Positions 1 to 8,348 of a DNA stretch of 20,654 bases are shown here, in pieces. The translations under genes and the position numbers were made by a program. The notes below the pieces were generated by a model. It ran no database searches, was not told the DNA's origin, and saw nothing but the letters and a program-made list of their open reading frames with translations. Origin of the DNA: a virus; the IMG/VR virus record IMGVR_UViG_3300006919_008388, positions 1 to 20,654 of that record. The stretch is one strand, 5' to 3'. Every line of letters begins with the position of its first letter. Within the stretch, counting starts at the first letter, position 1.

Positions 1-447
1 ATCATCAACTACGTTGAACTACCCCCTGATACTATTACTGTCCCTATAAACTGGTATTTTTACGACACAACCTACGTATACACAACAGACACTTTAATTG
101 AATACTCTTACGAGTACGATATGGTAGAAGTTGATTGCGAAACAGGAAGCCCTTGTATAAGCCCATACGAAGGATGTGATATATACATACCTAATTCTTT
201 TACACCAGATAATGATGGTGTCAATGACTACTGGGGTGCATATACTGATGACAGCTGTTGGATATCTTGGATATTAAAAGTTTTTTCTAGAAGTGGTGAG
301 GTTGTTTGGGAGGGCTTTCATCCTGATGACATATGGATCGGAGGGGATGAATATTATTTACCTTCTGACGTTTATGTATATAGACTTCAGTGTGAGGGCT
401 ATGGAGAGTCCTATGTTATAAACGGTCATGTCTCTTTGATCCGATGA
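1..447 (+). CDS. C-terminal part of a surface/fibre protein with a type B T9SS (CHU_C) domain, partial
   Basis: The frame is open from base 1, so the gene begins left of the window; 148 codons are visible. Visible residues 1-40 are a Thr/Tyr/Asp-rich beta-type linker (DTTYVYTTDTL) of the kind that precedes sorting domains in Bacteroidota surface proteins. From about base 190 comes the hallmark IPNSFTPDNDGVND, then VFSRSGEVVWEG, a W-x-G segment, DVYVYRLQ and a terminal HVSLIR. This is the full layout of the gliding-motility-associated C-terminal (CHU_C, type B T9SS) domain, which normally directs export through the type IX system and attachment outside the cell. The stop overlaps the next start (ATGA), which places it in the phage operon rather than in a host flank. 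It may be a virion fibre that uses the domain as a beta-sandwich cap, or a protein exported from infected cells. The domain call is secure; the role is inferred. Confidence 0.88.
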   Translation: MINYVELPPDTITVPINWYFYDTTYVYTTDTLIEYSYEYDMVEVDCETGSPCISPYEGCDIYIPNSFTPDNDGVNDYWGAYTDDSCWISWILKVFSRSGEVVWEGFHPDDIWIGGDEYYLPSDVYVYRLQCEGYGESYVINGHVSLIR

Positions 448-1187
448 AGAGTGTTTGTTTTTTTATGGTCTATCACAAAAGGTTTTCTTTGACAAGAATG
501 TCAATATCGCACATGAGCGATGTCATAGAAGACTTTAAAAAAGATGGATTTGAAGCTACTGGAATTGTAATTGGTGACGACAAAAGACAAGAGGAGTTTT
601 GTTCTGACAGAGGAATAAAGCACTACATGTACCCTAACGATCCTCTTTCTTATAAGTTTCAGTTTTCATGGTTGACTTCTATTCACGCTCAAAAAGACTA
701 TATCTGTTGGATGGGCAGCAACAACCTTCATAGCCAGGAATATTGGGACAAGTGTAAAGAGAAGTTGTCTGGAAAAAAGACAGCTACGTTTGGGTCAAAT
801 AAGTTTGTTGTAATGAGTACTGACCCCAACAAAGATGAGACTTGCGTTTTCAATACAAGAGGAAAATATCTGGTTAGTTCTGGACAATTCTTCCTTACGT
901 ATTCTCTAGAAAATTCAGTAGACTTATTTAAGGTCTACAACAAGGATCAAACATTTGATTTTGACGGAAAAATTTTAGAGGAGATGACCAATAAGTGGGG
1001 GTGGGATATAATCGATTTGATATCAGAAGATCCAGAAGATTGTCTTGACATAAAAGACGATCTTAATATACATAGCTACGAATCTTATATTAGTAAAACT
1101 ATTTACCCTAGGTATCTAAAAAGATCAGAGTTAATTAAAAAATACGTTCGCTTGCAAGAGTTGATTCAAGGTAAGTACGATGAATGA
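444..1187 (+). CDS. Glycosyltransferase-like (GT-A type) protein
   Basis: 247 residues. The N-terminus (MVYHKRFSLTRMSISHM) followed by an amphipathic helix and GFEATGIVIGDD resembles the nucleotide-binding half of small GT-A glycosyltransferases, which open with a strand, an Arg/Ser-rich loop and a helix. DYICWMGSNNL at residues 85-95 sits where this fold has its metal-binding acidic motif (typically G-S-D-D), but here both acids are Asn. Other segments seen are LVSSGQFFL (143-151), FDFDGKILEEM (171-181) and LDIKDDLNIHSY (201-212). The start overlaps the CHU_C gene by 4 bases and the stop overlaps the terminase gene by 8, so the three are probably co-translated. It could glycosylate virion or host surface material, or be a fold relative without catalysis. 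The family call rests on pattern recognition only. Confidence 0.5.
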   Translation: MKSVCFFMVYHKRFSLTRMSISHMSDVIEDFKKDGFEATGIVIGDDKRQEEFCSDRGIKHYMYPNDPLSYKFQFSWLTSIHAQKDYICWMGSNNLHSQEYWDKCKEKLSGKKTATFGSNKFVVMSTDPNKDETCVFNTRGKYLVSSGQFFLTYSLENSVDLFKVYNKDQTFDFDGKILEEMTNKWGWDIIDLISEDPEDCLDIKDDLNIHSYESYISKTIYPRYLKRSELIKKYVRLQELIQGKYDE

Positions 1188-3279
1188 AGATGTTATTAAA
1201 ATTGATCCCAACGGTACGGAAGGAGAAATCATTGATGTCGGTGGACTACAGATTATGCTTCCCAAGAAGCCGCCGAAAAAAGAGATCCTCTTTAGCGAAA
1301 AAACCAAAGATCTGCAAATGTGGGAAAGGATACCTATGCCAAACGAGCTGCGTAGGATTAAGTCTATGGATGAGTGGGGGGAGATGCCAAGGGAATTCCG
1401 TGAACGTTTCAGTCCATACATCGAAAAAGAGTTTAGGCGTAGACGTGATGGCGTTTGGTTTTACAACAACGGTGTGCCTACGTACATTACAGGTAGACAC
1501 TACATGGCCCTACAATGGACCAAGTTCGACATAGGTTACCCTAATTTTCTTGACTTTCAAAGAAAAATATTTATACACCTGGCGGCATGTGAAGCGGACC
1601 AAAGATGTCTAGGACAGCTATATACTAAGTGCCGTAGAAGCGGATACACCAACATATGTTCTTCAGTAATTGTAGATGAGGCTTCTCAGGTTAAAGAAAA
1701 ACTTCTTGGAATACAAAGCAAGACGGGTAAAGACGCACAGGAAAATATATTTATGAAGAAGGTTGTTTCTATGTTTAGAAATTATCCATTCTTTTTTAAA
1801 CCTATTCAAGATGGAACCACAAACCCTAGAATGGAGCTGGCTTTTAGAGAGCCTTCAAAAAAGATTACAAAGAAAAACAAAACAGCTCAGGTCGGGGATG
1901 CTCTTAACACAGTAATTAATTGGAAAAACACCACTAACAATGCGTATGACGGTGAAAAACTTCACATGTTATACTTAGACGAAGCAGGAAAATGGGAAAA
2001 ACCTACAGACATAAGAGACGCCTGGAGGATTCAGAGGACATGTTTGATAGTCGGGCGAAAAGTAATCGGAAAGGCGCTCGTAGGAAGCACCGTAAATCCA
2101 ATGAACAAAGGTGGAAAGGAGTACAAGGACCTATGGGAGGACTCGAATCCTATGGAGAGGAATTCGAATGGGAGGACTAGATCTGGGCTGTATAGGCTTT
2201 TTATTCCAGCTCAAGAATCATTAGAGGGCTTCTTTGATAAATATGGAAATCCAGTGTCAGAAGACCCACCTGATATTGTAGAGGGGTTAGACGGTGAGGG
2301 GATATCTATTGGGGCTAAGACGTATTTAAAGAATGAAAGAGAAGCTTTTAAGCAACAGCCATCTGAACTCAATGAGATTATAAGGCAATTTCCTTTTACC
2401 ACAGACGAGGCGTTTAGAGACAGCATAGAAGGAAGTCTGTTTAATATCGGTCAGATATATGAACAGATAGATCACAACGACAACTTATTCCCTAACCCAG
2501 TTGTACAAGGAAATTTTGTATGGAAAGAAGGTCAAAAGGACACAGAGGTGCTTTTTAGGTCAGACCCTACTGGGAGATTTTACGTCTCTTGGCTACCCCC
2601 TAAGCATCTAAGAAACATTAAAAAGGAGTCATATGGAAAATTAATAGCTCCGAACGACATTATCGGATGTGGTGGAGTTGACAGCTACGATATAGACGCT
2701 ACGGTAGACGGGAGAGGATCTAAAGGTGCACTCCATATGTACAACAAATTTCACATGGAGCATCCTTCAAACATGTTTGTTGTGGAGTATGCGTCTCGAC
2801 CTCCGTTAGCTAAAATATTTTATGAAGACGTATTGATGTGTGCTTTTTTCTATGGATACCCTCTTCTTATTGAGAATAATAAATACGGAATAGCTAGGTA
2901 CTTTGAAGAAAGGGGCTATGACGGATATCTTTTAGATAGGCCTAATCACCTTAAAGTTCCTGGGTCTACATCAAATGTTCGGACAAAAGGAGTTCCTTCT
3001 AACTCTAATGACGTTATTCATTCCCATGCTCAATCTATTGAAGCTTATATACACAACCACGTAGGTATAAACAGAGAAACAGGAGATACAGGAAAAATGT
3101 ATTTCAATAGAACCCTAGAGGACTGGATAGGATTTAAAATAACAGATAGAACTAAATACGACCTCACTATTTCTTCTGGTCTTGCTCTTTTAGCGGCTCA
3201 AAAAGAAAAAACAAAAGAGGCTGCAAACTTTTCAGAAAAGAAGTTTTTTAGAAGACATAAGCCTATACGCAGAGTTTAA
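1180..3279 (+). CDS. terL: Terminase large subunit (packaging ATPase/nuclease)
   Basis: 699 residues, the usual size for long terminases of crAss-like and related phages. The motor docks on the portal, pumps DNA into the prohead with ATP, and cuts the concatemer. The N-terminal ATPase domain has a P-loop-like segment at 149-157 (TKCRRSGYT), a Walker B strand with acidic pair at 263-268 (MLYLDE; D267, E268) and a coupling motif at 302-304 (GST). The C-terminal RNase H-like nuclease domain follows: GGVDSYDID (D501, D504) as first acidic strand, LLIENN (E565) as second, and TKYDLTISSGLAL (D661) as a likely third. The P-loop lacks the usual Gly-Lys-Ser/Thr ending. The start was taken at 1180 because it overlaps the previous stop by 8 bases, like other coupled genes here. 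The stop codon lies next to the promoter box of the portal gene. Confidence 0.88.
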   Translation: MNEDVIKIDPNGTEGEIIDVGGLQIMLPKKPPKKEILFSEKTKDLQMWERIPMPNELRRIKSMDEWGEMPREFRERFSPYIEKEFRRRRDGVWFYNNGVPTYITGRHYMALQWTKFDIGYPNFLDFQRKIFIHLAACEADQRCLGQLYTKCRRSGYTNICSSVIVDEASQVKEKLLGIQSKTGKDAQENIFMKKVVSMFRNYPFFFKPIQDGTTNPRMELAFREPSKKITKKNKTAQVGDALNTVINWKNTTNNAYDGEKLHMLYLDEAGKWEKPTDIRDAWRIQRTCLIVGRKVIGKALVGSTVNPMNKGGKEYKDLWEDSNPMERNSNGRTRSGLYRLFIPAQESLEGFFDKYGNPVSEDPPDIVEGLDGEGISIGAKTYLKNEREAFKQQPSELNEIIRQFPFTTDEAFRDSIEGSLFNIGQIYEQIDHNDNLFPNPVVQGNFVWKEGQKDTEVLFRSDPTGRFYVSWLPPKHLRNIKKESYGKLIAPNDIIGCGGVDSYDIDATVDGRGSKGALHMYNKFHMEHPSNMFVVEYASRPPLAKIFYEDVLMCAFFYGYPLLIENNKYGIARYFEERGYDGYLLDRPNHLKVPGSTSNVRTKGVPSNSNDVIHSHAQSIEAYIHNHVGINRETGDTGKMYFNRTLEDWIGFKITDRTKYDLTISSGLALLAAQKEKTKEAANFSEKKFFRRHKPIRRV

Positions 3280-3287
3280 TATATTTG
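3280..3287 (+). promoter_or_regulatory. Bacteroidota-type -7 promoter box upstream of the portal gene
   Basis: TATATTTG followed by CA matches the Bacteroidota sigma-A -7 consensus TAnnTTTG. It begins one base after the terminase stop codon and 26 bases before the portal ATG. No clear TTG element was found 17-23 bases upstream. The same TATATTTGC word recurs at three other unit boundaries in the window, which raises confidence. Confidence 0.7.
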
Positions 3288-3305
3288 CATTTCATAGGAA
3301 ATAGT

Positions 3306-5705
3306 ATGGCAAATAAATATTCTTCTAATTTTCCTGATCCACTTCTCCCAAAAGAAAAAAAAGAGATGAAGGAGTACGGCCTTAAATATGCTAAGGCTAT
3401 ACAATCTCAGTGGGGCAATGGGAGCGACTATAATTCTTTATTTAGAAAGAGAAGAAAGGTTTTTGACAGAAATAGAGATTATGCTAATGGAACACAAGAC
3501 ACAACCATTTACAAGCAAATTCTTACATCTCTTGATCCTAACAACGGTGACGGCAGCCTTATTAATCTTGATTTTACCCCTGTCCCTATTTTATCGAAGT
3601 TTGCTAGGATTGTTGTCAATAAAATCTTATCTAGAGACCCATATCCAAACCTTGAGGCGGTAGACCCTCTTTCTTCTTCTGAAAAGAATAGAAAAAAGAA
3701 GAAAATTAACCTTCAAGTTCAAGCTAGAGAGCAGTTAAAAAAGCTTAAGGAGCAGACTGGAATGGTCATAGATATGGACCCAGATAAAGTTCCAGAAACC
3801 CTAGAGGAGGCAGAAATACTATTTGACACTAACATCAAGACGGACGCAGAAGTAGCGGCTCAGATTGGAACAAACATGACGTTGGAGTGGAGTGATTTTA
3901 ACGACTCTACGTATAGAAGGTGTGTTAATGATCTTGTCGCTCTTGGAATGGCTGTGACAAAAAGAAGCAACGACCCTACATACGGCATTTCAGTAGAGTA
4001 CGTAGACCCAGCCAACTTTATACATAGCTATACGGAAGACCCTTCTTTTTCAGATCTTATATATGCAGGTCATGTAAAAAGAATAAGTATTGCAGAACTA
4101 AAAAGACTTGCAGGAGATCAGTTTTCTGAAGATGAATACAAGAAGATACAGACCCTGGCAACAAGGAACAATACAAGCGGAGGACCATACGACTCCACCT
4201 ATGATAGGCTCTCAGAGAGATACAACATGGGGTATGACGAGTATATGGTAGAGATACTAGAGTTTGAGTTTACGTCTACGGACACCAACTACTACGAAGA
4301 AAAAAGAAACCGATTCGGTAACACAAACTTCTACGACAAAGGAAGTAGCTATAAAGAAAAGACAAACAGTGTGTTTTCTAGGACTCCACACAAAATGGAG
4401 ATAATGAATGTGTATAGCGGGACCTATATCATGGGGTCTGACTACATATTTGATTATGGTCTAAAGACCAATATGCCAAGAAATGTACACGATATAAGCA
4501 AAACCAACCTTTCATTTTCTCCTGTTGCAACAAACATCAGGAATATGATTCCTAAATCAATGGTTGACGGGTGTGTAGGCTTTGCAGATATGTTGCAACT
4601 GACCCACCTTAAAATACAACAATCTATAGCTAAGGCAAAGCCTGATGGTCTCATAATTGATATTGAGGGCTTAGAAAATGTTCAGCTTGGAAAGGGTGGT
4701 GAGTTGGAACCTCTTGATCTTCATGACATTTACGAACAAACAGGTGTCTTCTATTATAGAAGTAAAAATCCTGAGGGCGGATTCCAAAACCCGCCAGTTC
4801 GAGAGATTGGAAATAGCATCAGAAACATTAACGAGCTTATTGGGCTGTATAATCATTATCTTCGCATGATTCGTGATGCCACTGGTATAAATGAGGTTAT
4901 GGACTCATCTTCTCCTAAGAGTGAAGCTCTAGTTGGCGTTCGTGAGCAAGCACTAGCAGCTGCAAATAATGCCATATATGACATAACTAACGCGGCATCT
5001 ATACTTTATAAAAAGGTTTGCTCAGACATAGTTAAGTGTCTTCAAATACTCCCAGAAGACTCTGTTGTTTCAAATCTTTACAAGAACGCTATTGGAAAAA
5101 AGAATGTAGAAATTCTTAGCTCTTTCAGTATGCTGCCCATGTACAATTTTGGAGTTACGGTTCAAAAAGAGATGGAGGATACAGAGAAAGCATACTTGGA
5201 GCAAAACATACAAATCTCTTTGTCTCAAAAAGAATTAGATATTGAAGACGCCATGTCTATTAGGTCAATGAAAGACATAAACCAGGCAGAAAGGCTTTTA
5301 ATTCTTAGGAGAAAAAAGAGAATGGCTAGAAATCAGCAGATAGCTCAGCAAAATATTCAAGCTCAATCTCAGGCCCAAATAGAGGCGACTCAAGCTCAAT
5401 CTCAAATGAAAGCTCAAGAAATGCAGCTTGATTCTCAGCTTACAGCTCAGGAGTTGCAGCTAAAAAATCAGCTTGAGATTCAACTTGAAACTGTTAAGCA
5501 TGAGTTTAGAAAAGAAATTGAGACTATAAAAGCTCAAGCCACTCTTGGATTTAAGGAGGATGATCAAGAGTTTAGACAAAAGCTGGAAGTCCTTAAAGAA
5601 GAAGGGAAGGATCGTAGAATAGACAAGCAATCTGACAATCAGCAAGAAATGATGGAAAAGAAAGAGGGATCGGAAACAGAAAACATTATGGAATATGGCG
5701 AATAA
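3306..5705 (+). CDS. Portal protein
   Basis: 799 residues from the ATG at 3306. A longer reading from TTG at 3285 was rejected because that TTG lies inside the promoter box. The portal is the twelve-subunit ring at the packaging vertex that docks the terminase and later the neck. The N-terminal region carries the motif RNRDYANGTQD (residues about 55-65) with a preceding basic helix, typical of long portals. The middle is mixed alpha/beta with many short motifs around DPANFIHSY. From about residue 676 the chain becomes a Gln-rich, then Lys/Glu-rich coiled coil of roughly 110 residues (AQSQAQIEATQAQSQ). A long portal with such a tail directly after terminase is typical of crAss-like podoviruses. 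The last 11 bases overlap the next gene. The identification rests on position, length and motif; no alignment was done. Confidence 0.8.
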   Translation: MANKYSSNFPDPLLPKEKKEMKEYGLKYAKAIQSQWGNGSDYNSLFRKRRKVFDRNRDYANGTQDTTIYKQILTSLDPNNGDGSLINLDFTPVPILSKFARIVVNKILSRDPYPNLEAVDPLSSSEKNRKKKKINLQVQAREQLKKLKEQTGMVIDMDPDKVPETLEEAEILFDTNIKTDAEVAAQIGTNMTLEWSDFNDSTYRRCVNDLVALGMAVTKRSNDPTYGISVEYVDPANFIHSYTEDPSFSDLIYAGHVKRISIAELKRLAGDQFSEDEYKKIQTLATRNNTSGGPYDSTYDRLSERYNMGYDEYMVEILEFEFTSTDTNYYEEKRNRFGNTNFYDKGSSYKEKTNSVFSRTPHKMEIMNVYSGTYIMGSDYIFDYGLKTNMPRNVHDISKTNLSFSPVATNIRNMIPKSMVDGCVGFADMLQLTHLKIQQSIAKAKPDGLIIDIEGLENVQLGKGGELEPLDLHDIYEQTGVFYYRSKNPEGGFQNPPVREIGNSIRNINELIGLYNHYLRMIRDATGINEVMDSSSPKSEALVGVREQALAAANNAIYDITNAASILYKKVCSDIVKCLQILPEDSVVSNLYKNAIGKKNVEILSSFSMLPMYNFGVTVQKEMEDTEKAYLEQNIQISLSQKELDIEDAMSIRSMKDINQAERLLILRRKKRMARNQQIAQQNIQAQSQAQIEATQAQSQMKAQEMQLDSQLTAQELQLKNQLEIQLETVKHEFRKEIETIKAQATLGFKEDDQEFRQKLEVLKEEGKDRRIDKQSDNQQEMMEKKEGSETENIMEYGE

Positions 5706-6183
5706 AATAAACCTTGACGTATCAGAAAGGCTTGATATTACTTGCCGAAAAGGTGACACCTTTAGGTTTCAGATAACTATATCTAACTCAGAAAATACAT
5801 CAAAAGAGGATTTGACTTTAGATAAGTTCTCTATGCAGGTCAGAGGAAAGGCTAATCAAGAAGGTCTAACTGGTCTGCTTCTTTCTACTAATCCAGAGCA
5901 AGTTTCTGTAGATAGCGGACCTGATAATCCAGCTCTTCCTCTTAAAGGTATTACTTTGACGCCTGGCGTAATCCCGATAAGCCTTGATAGAGGTTCTAAT
6001 GTTGTAAGCTCGGCAACTTACGGTGTACTTTCCATATCAGTTGACGCTAACCTAATGTCAGATGTTGTATCTGGAAGATACGTGTATGACATTCAAAGAA
6101 GCAGTAATCTATCTGGAGAACAGAAGACTATACTTCAAGGAAACTTTACTGTAAACGACGATATATCTGAGGTTGGTAACTGA
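5695..6183 (+). CDS. BppU-N-like beta-rich fibre/baseplate adaptor protein
   Basis: 162 residues, predicted all-beta. It opens with a Ser/Leu strand, then the turn KGDTFRF (residues 19-25), a Leu-Thr segment ([12 protein letters not shown]), a segment GVIPISLD, and ends GRYVYDIQ (127-134) and [10 protein letters not shown] (147-156). That order (GDTF, polar loop, Y-x-YDIQ, G-x-F-x-V-x-D) is the pattern of the N-terminal domain of phage baseplate upper protein BppU and related fibre adaptors, which bind a fibre to the particle. It overlaps the portal gene by 11 bases and precedes the collagen-like fibre by 11 bases, so it is a candidate base that holds that fibre. In crAss-like phages head-fibre genes also lie next to the portal, so a head-fibre base is as likely as a tail part. 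No catalytic residues were seen. Confidence 0.55.
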   Translation: MANKINLDVSERLDITCRKGDTFRFQITISNSENTSKEDLTLDKFSMQVRGKANQEGLTGLLLSTNPEQVSVDSGPDNPALPLKGITLTPGVIPISLDRGSNVVSSATYGVLSISVDANLMSDVVSGRYVYDIQRSSNLSGEQKTILQGNFTVNDDISEVGN

Positions 6184-6194
6184 TAATTATTGCG

Positions 6195-8348
6195 ATGTCT
6201 TCTATAAACGTTACCTCTCCATCTACATTAAATGTAAATATAACTTCTTCTGGATCAAACAGAGTTAATGTTTCTTCATCTAGTCCTGAAAACGACTTAG
6301 AGATAATTTCCAGTGGGTTTTCTGGTCAAAGAGGATCCACAGGAGTCACTGGTCCTACTGGTGCCACAGGTGCCACAGGTGTTGGTGCGACTGGTGCTAC
6401 TGGTCCGACGGGCCCCACTGGACCCACGGGGGCTACTGGAGCTGATTCTACGGTTGCAGGCCCCACGGGTCCCACGGGTCCCACGGGCTCCACAGGCCCT
6501 ACAGGCGCTACGGGTGCAGCAGGCACGAACGGTACGGATGGAGCTACTGGTCCCACTGGCCAAACAGGTCCGACGGGCCCCACGGGAGCCGCAGGCACAA
6601 ACGGGACCAATGGCGAGGACGGAGTCACAGGCCCAACTGGCCCCACTGGACCCACTGGACCGACAGGTGCTGCAGGCACGAACGGTACCGACGGAGCCAC
6701 TGGACCGACAGGCCCTACAGGCCCCACAGGCGCTACAGGTGCGGCTGGAGCTGATTCTACGGTTGCAGGTCCAACAGGCCCTACTGGCGCTACAGGCGCT
6801 ACGGGCGCGGCTGGCACTAATGGAACAAACGGTGTTGACGGAGCTGATGGAGTGACTGGCCCCACAGGTCCTACTGGTGCATCTGGCACAAACGGCACTA
6901 ATGGTGTTACAGGCGCTACGGGACCAACTGGTCCAACGGGGGCTGCTGGAACAAACGGAACAAACGGCACTGACGGAGCCACGGGAGCCACGGGTCCGAC
7001 TGGTCCGACAGGTGCCGCAGGCACGAATGGCACTAATGGAGTAGACGGAGCTACAGGCCCAACAGGCCCGACTGGACCTACTGGGGCTGCGGGATCCAAT
7101 GGAACAAACGGTACTGATGGAGCTACAGGCCCTACGGGTGCTACAGGTCCGACTGGTGCTGCAGGTACGAACGGCACCAATGGTACCGACGGAGCCACGG
7201 GAGCCACGGGACCCACGGGTCCGACGGGTGCTGCAGGTACAAATGGCACCAATGGTGGCGATGGATCCACAGGGGCTACTGGCCCTACGGGCCCTACGGG
7301 TGCCGCTGGTGCAGACTCTACTGTAGCAGGTCCGACTGGTCCGACTGGTCCGACTGGTCCGACAGGTGCTGGGGTTACTGGTCCGACGGGACCTACTGGC
7401 CCATCAGGAACAATACTAAACTACGCCCGTCTTAGGATGAGTAGCACCGTCCTTAATGGAGGCGCTAGTGCTCAGGACTTTAACAGCACGACTTATGTGG
7501 TGGCTAAGTTTGACGTGGAAGAAGACAACGAGGGTACAGAGCTAACAAGCGACACGGTAACAGACAATAAGATTACTGTAGCAAGCGCTGGTCACTATAG
7601 GATGTCAGCAGCTATAACATTTACGTCGTCATCTGCGCGTGTTACCCCCTCAGTTTCATTTAACATTAATCAAGTTAGGATTATTGGTGAGGCGTATGGA
7701 TACATTCGTGCGACAAACGGGCAGAACGAAAATGCTTGTAACATTACTAGAGTTATAGCCCTTAGTGCTGGCGATGAGATACAGGTATGTGCTCACGATA
7801 CATCTACTGTAAATGGATCTTGCTTTGCTGTTGAGGCAATCTTTGAGGTTGAAAAACTAGCCCCTGGAATAGTGGGGGCTACAGGAGCGACAGGGCCAAC
7901 GGGTCCAGCAGCGGGCTTAGCAGGGGAAGTTCTTGAAATAGAGCTATCAGATGTAGCCTTAACAAACGGAGTTTATGAGGGTCTCATAATGAAGTATGGG
8001 TCTTCTACTTTGTCTAGTACTGTTGGAAAAGTTTATGTCTACACATCTAGCGGATGGTCTGCAGCCGATGCATCAGCGGCGTCCACTACAAAAGGAACTC
8101 TCGGGTTGAATCTAGGAACTAACTCAGGAACGGATGGGTTGATTACCCAGGGGTTTATAACAACAAGCGCTTACAACACTGCTGGCTGGACAGCTGGAGA
8201 TGTTTTATACTTAGACGTTAACGCTGAGCAAATGACAAATGATGTTTCTTCATTTGTCCAGAACGATTGCGTTAGGGTGTTAGGGCAATACATTGGTTCA
8301 GGATTGGTGCACTTTAATCCATCAGCTGACTACATTGAACTTGCGTAA
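6195..8348 (+). CDS. Collagen-like phage fibre with C1q-like C-terminal domain(s)
   Basis: 717 residues. Residues 1-43 are Ser/Asn/Val-rich beta-type sequence, probably the attachment end. Residues 44-405 are about 120 almost uninterrupted Gly-X-Y triplets, mostly [12 protein letters not shown] and GTD, which should form a bacterial-type collagen triple helix. Thr in the Y position replaces hydroxyproline. Residues about 408-555 form a beta-rich domain ([34 protein letters not shown]) like C1q/TNF trimerising heads. A short second Gly-X-Y segment ([11 protein letters not shown]) follows, and residues about 580-717 form another beta domain ending in [25 protein letters not shown]-type sequence common in phage fibres. 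The protein should be a trimeric rod with globular tips used for adsorption. It lies directly after the BppU-like adaptor and abuts the propeller gene (TAATG). Confidence 0.85.
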   Translation: MSSINVTSPSTLNVNITSSGSNRVNVSSSSPENDLEIISSGFSGQRGSTGVTGPTGATGATGVGATGATGPTGPTGPTGATGADSTVAGPTGPTGPTGSTGPTGATGAAGTNGTDGATGPTGQTGPTGPTGAAGTNGTNGEDGVTGPTGPTGPTGPTGAAGTNGTDGATGPTGPTGPTGATGAAGADSTVAGPTGPTGATGATGAAGTNGTNGVDGADGVTGPTGPTGASGTNGTNGVTGATGPTGPTGAAGTNGTNGTDGATGATGPTGPTGAAGTNGTNGVDGATGPTGPTGPTGAAGSNGTNGTDGATGPTGATGPTGAAGTNGTNGTDGATGATGPTGPTGAAGTNGTNGGDGSTGATGPTGPTGAAGADSTVAGPTGPTGPTGPTGAGVTGPTGPTGPSGTILNYARLRMSSTVLNGGASAQDFNSTTYVVAKFDVEEDNEGTELTSDTVTDNKITVASAGHYRMSAAITFTSSSARVTPSVSFNINQVRIIGEAYGYIRATNGQNENACNITRVIALSAGDEIQVCAHDTSTVNGSCFAVEAIFEVEKLAPGIVGATGATGPTGPAAGLAGEVLEIELSDVALTNGVYEGLIMKYGSSTLSSTVGKVYVYTSSGWSAADASAASTTKGTLGLNLGTNSGTDGLITQGFITTSAYNTAGWTAGDVLYLDVNAEQMTNDVSSFVQNDCVRVLGQYIGSGLVHFNPSADYIELA
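6324..7409 (+). repeat. Gly-X-Y coding repeat (collagen-like), GC-rich
   Basis: A run of 9-base codon triplets GGN-CCN-ACN, GGN-GCN-ACN and GGN-ACN-AAY inside the fibre gene, clearly richer in G and C than the flanks. A super-repeat of the type [21 protein letters not shown] recurs many times, and the interruption ADSTVAG occurs three times (nucleotides near 6441, 6750 and 7311). Third codon positions are widely scrambled, so DNA identity is low although the peptide is uniform. The exception is 7329-7364, where GGTCCGACT is repeated three times exactly and a fourth time with one change. Confidence 0.9.

Noticed and set aside
1184-1534. 116-codon open frame within the terminase gene
   Set aside because: Out-of-frame shadow; the terminase frame carries the conserved motifs.
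3285-3305. TTG start extending the portal protein by seven residues
   Set aside because: The TTG belongs to the TATATTTG promoter box; the ATG at 3306 fits better.
6326-7270. 314-codon open frame on the minus strand, rich in Pro and Val
   Set aside because: It is the mirror of the Gly-X-Y codon repeats, whose reverse complement cannot form stops; it has no promoter or start context and lies inside a clear plus-strand gene.
6324-7409. Regularly spaced repeats as a possible CRISPR array
   Set aside because: The repeats are 9-base coding triplets of one long open frame without unique spacers.
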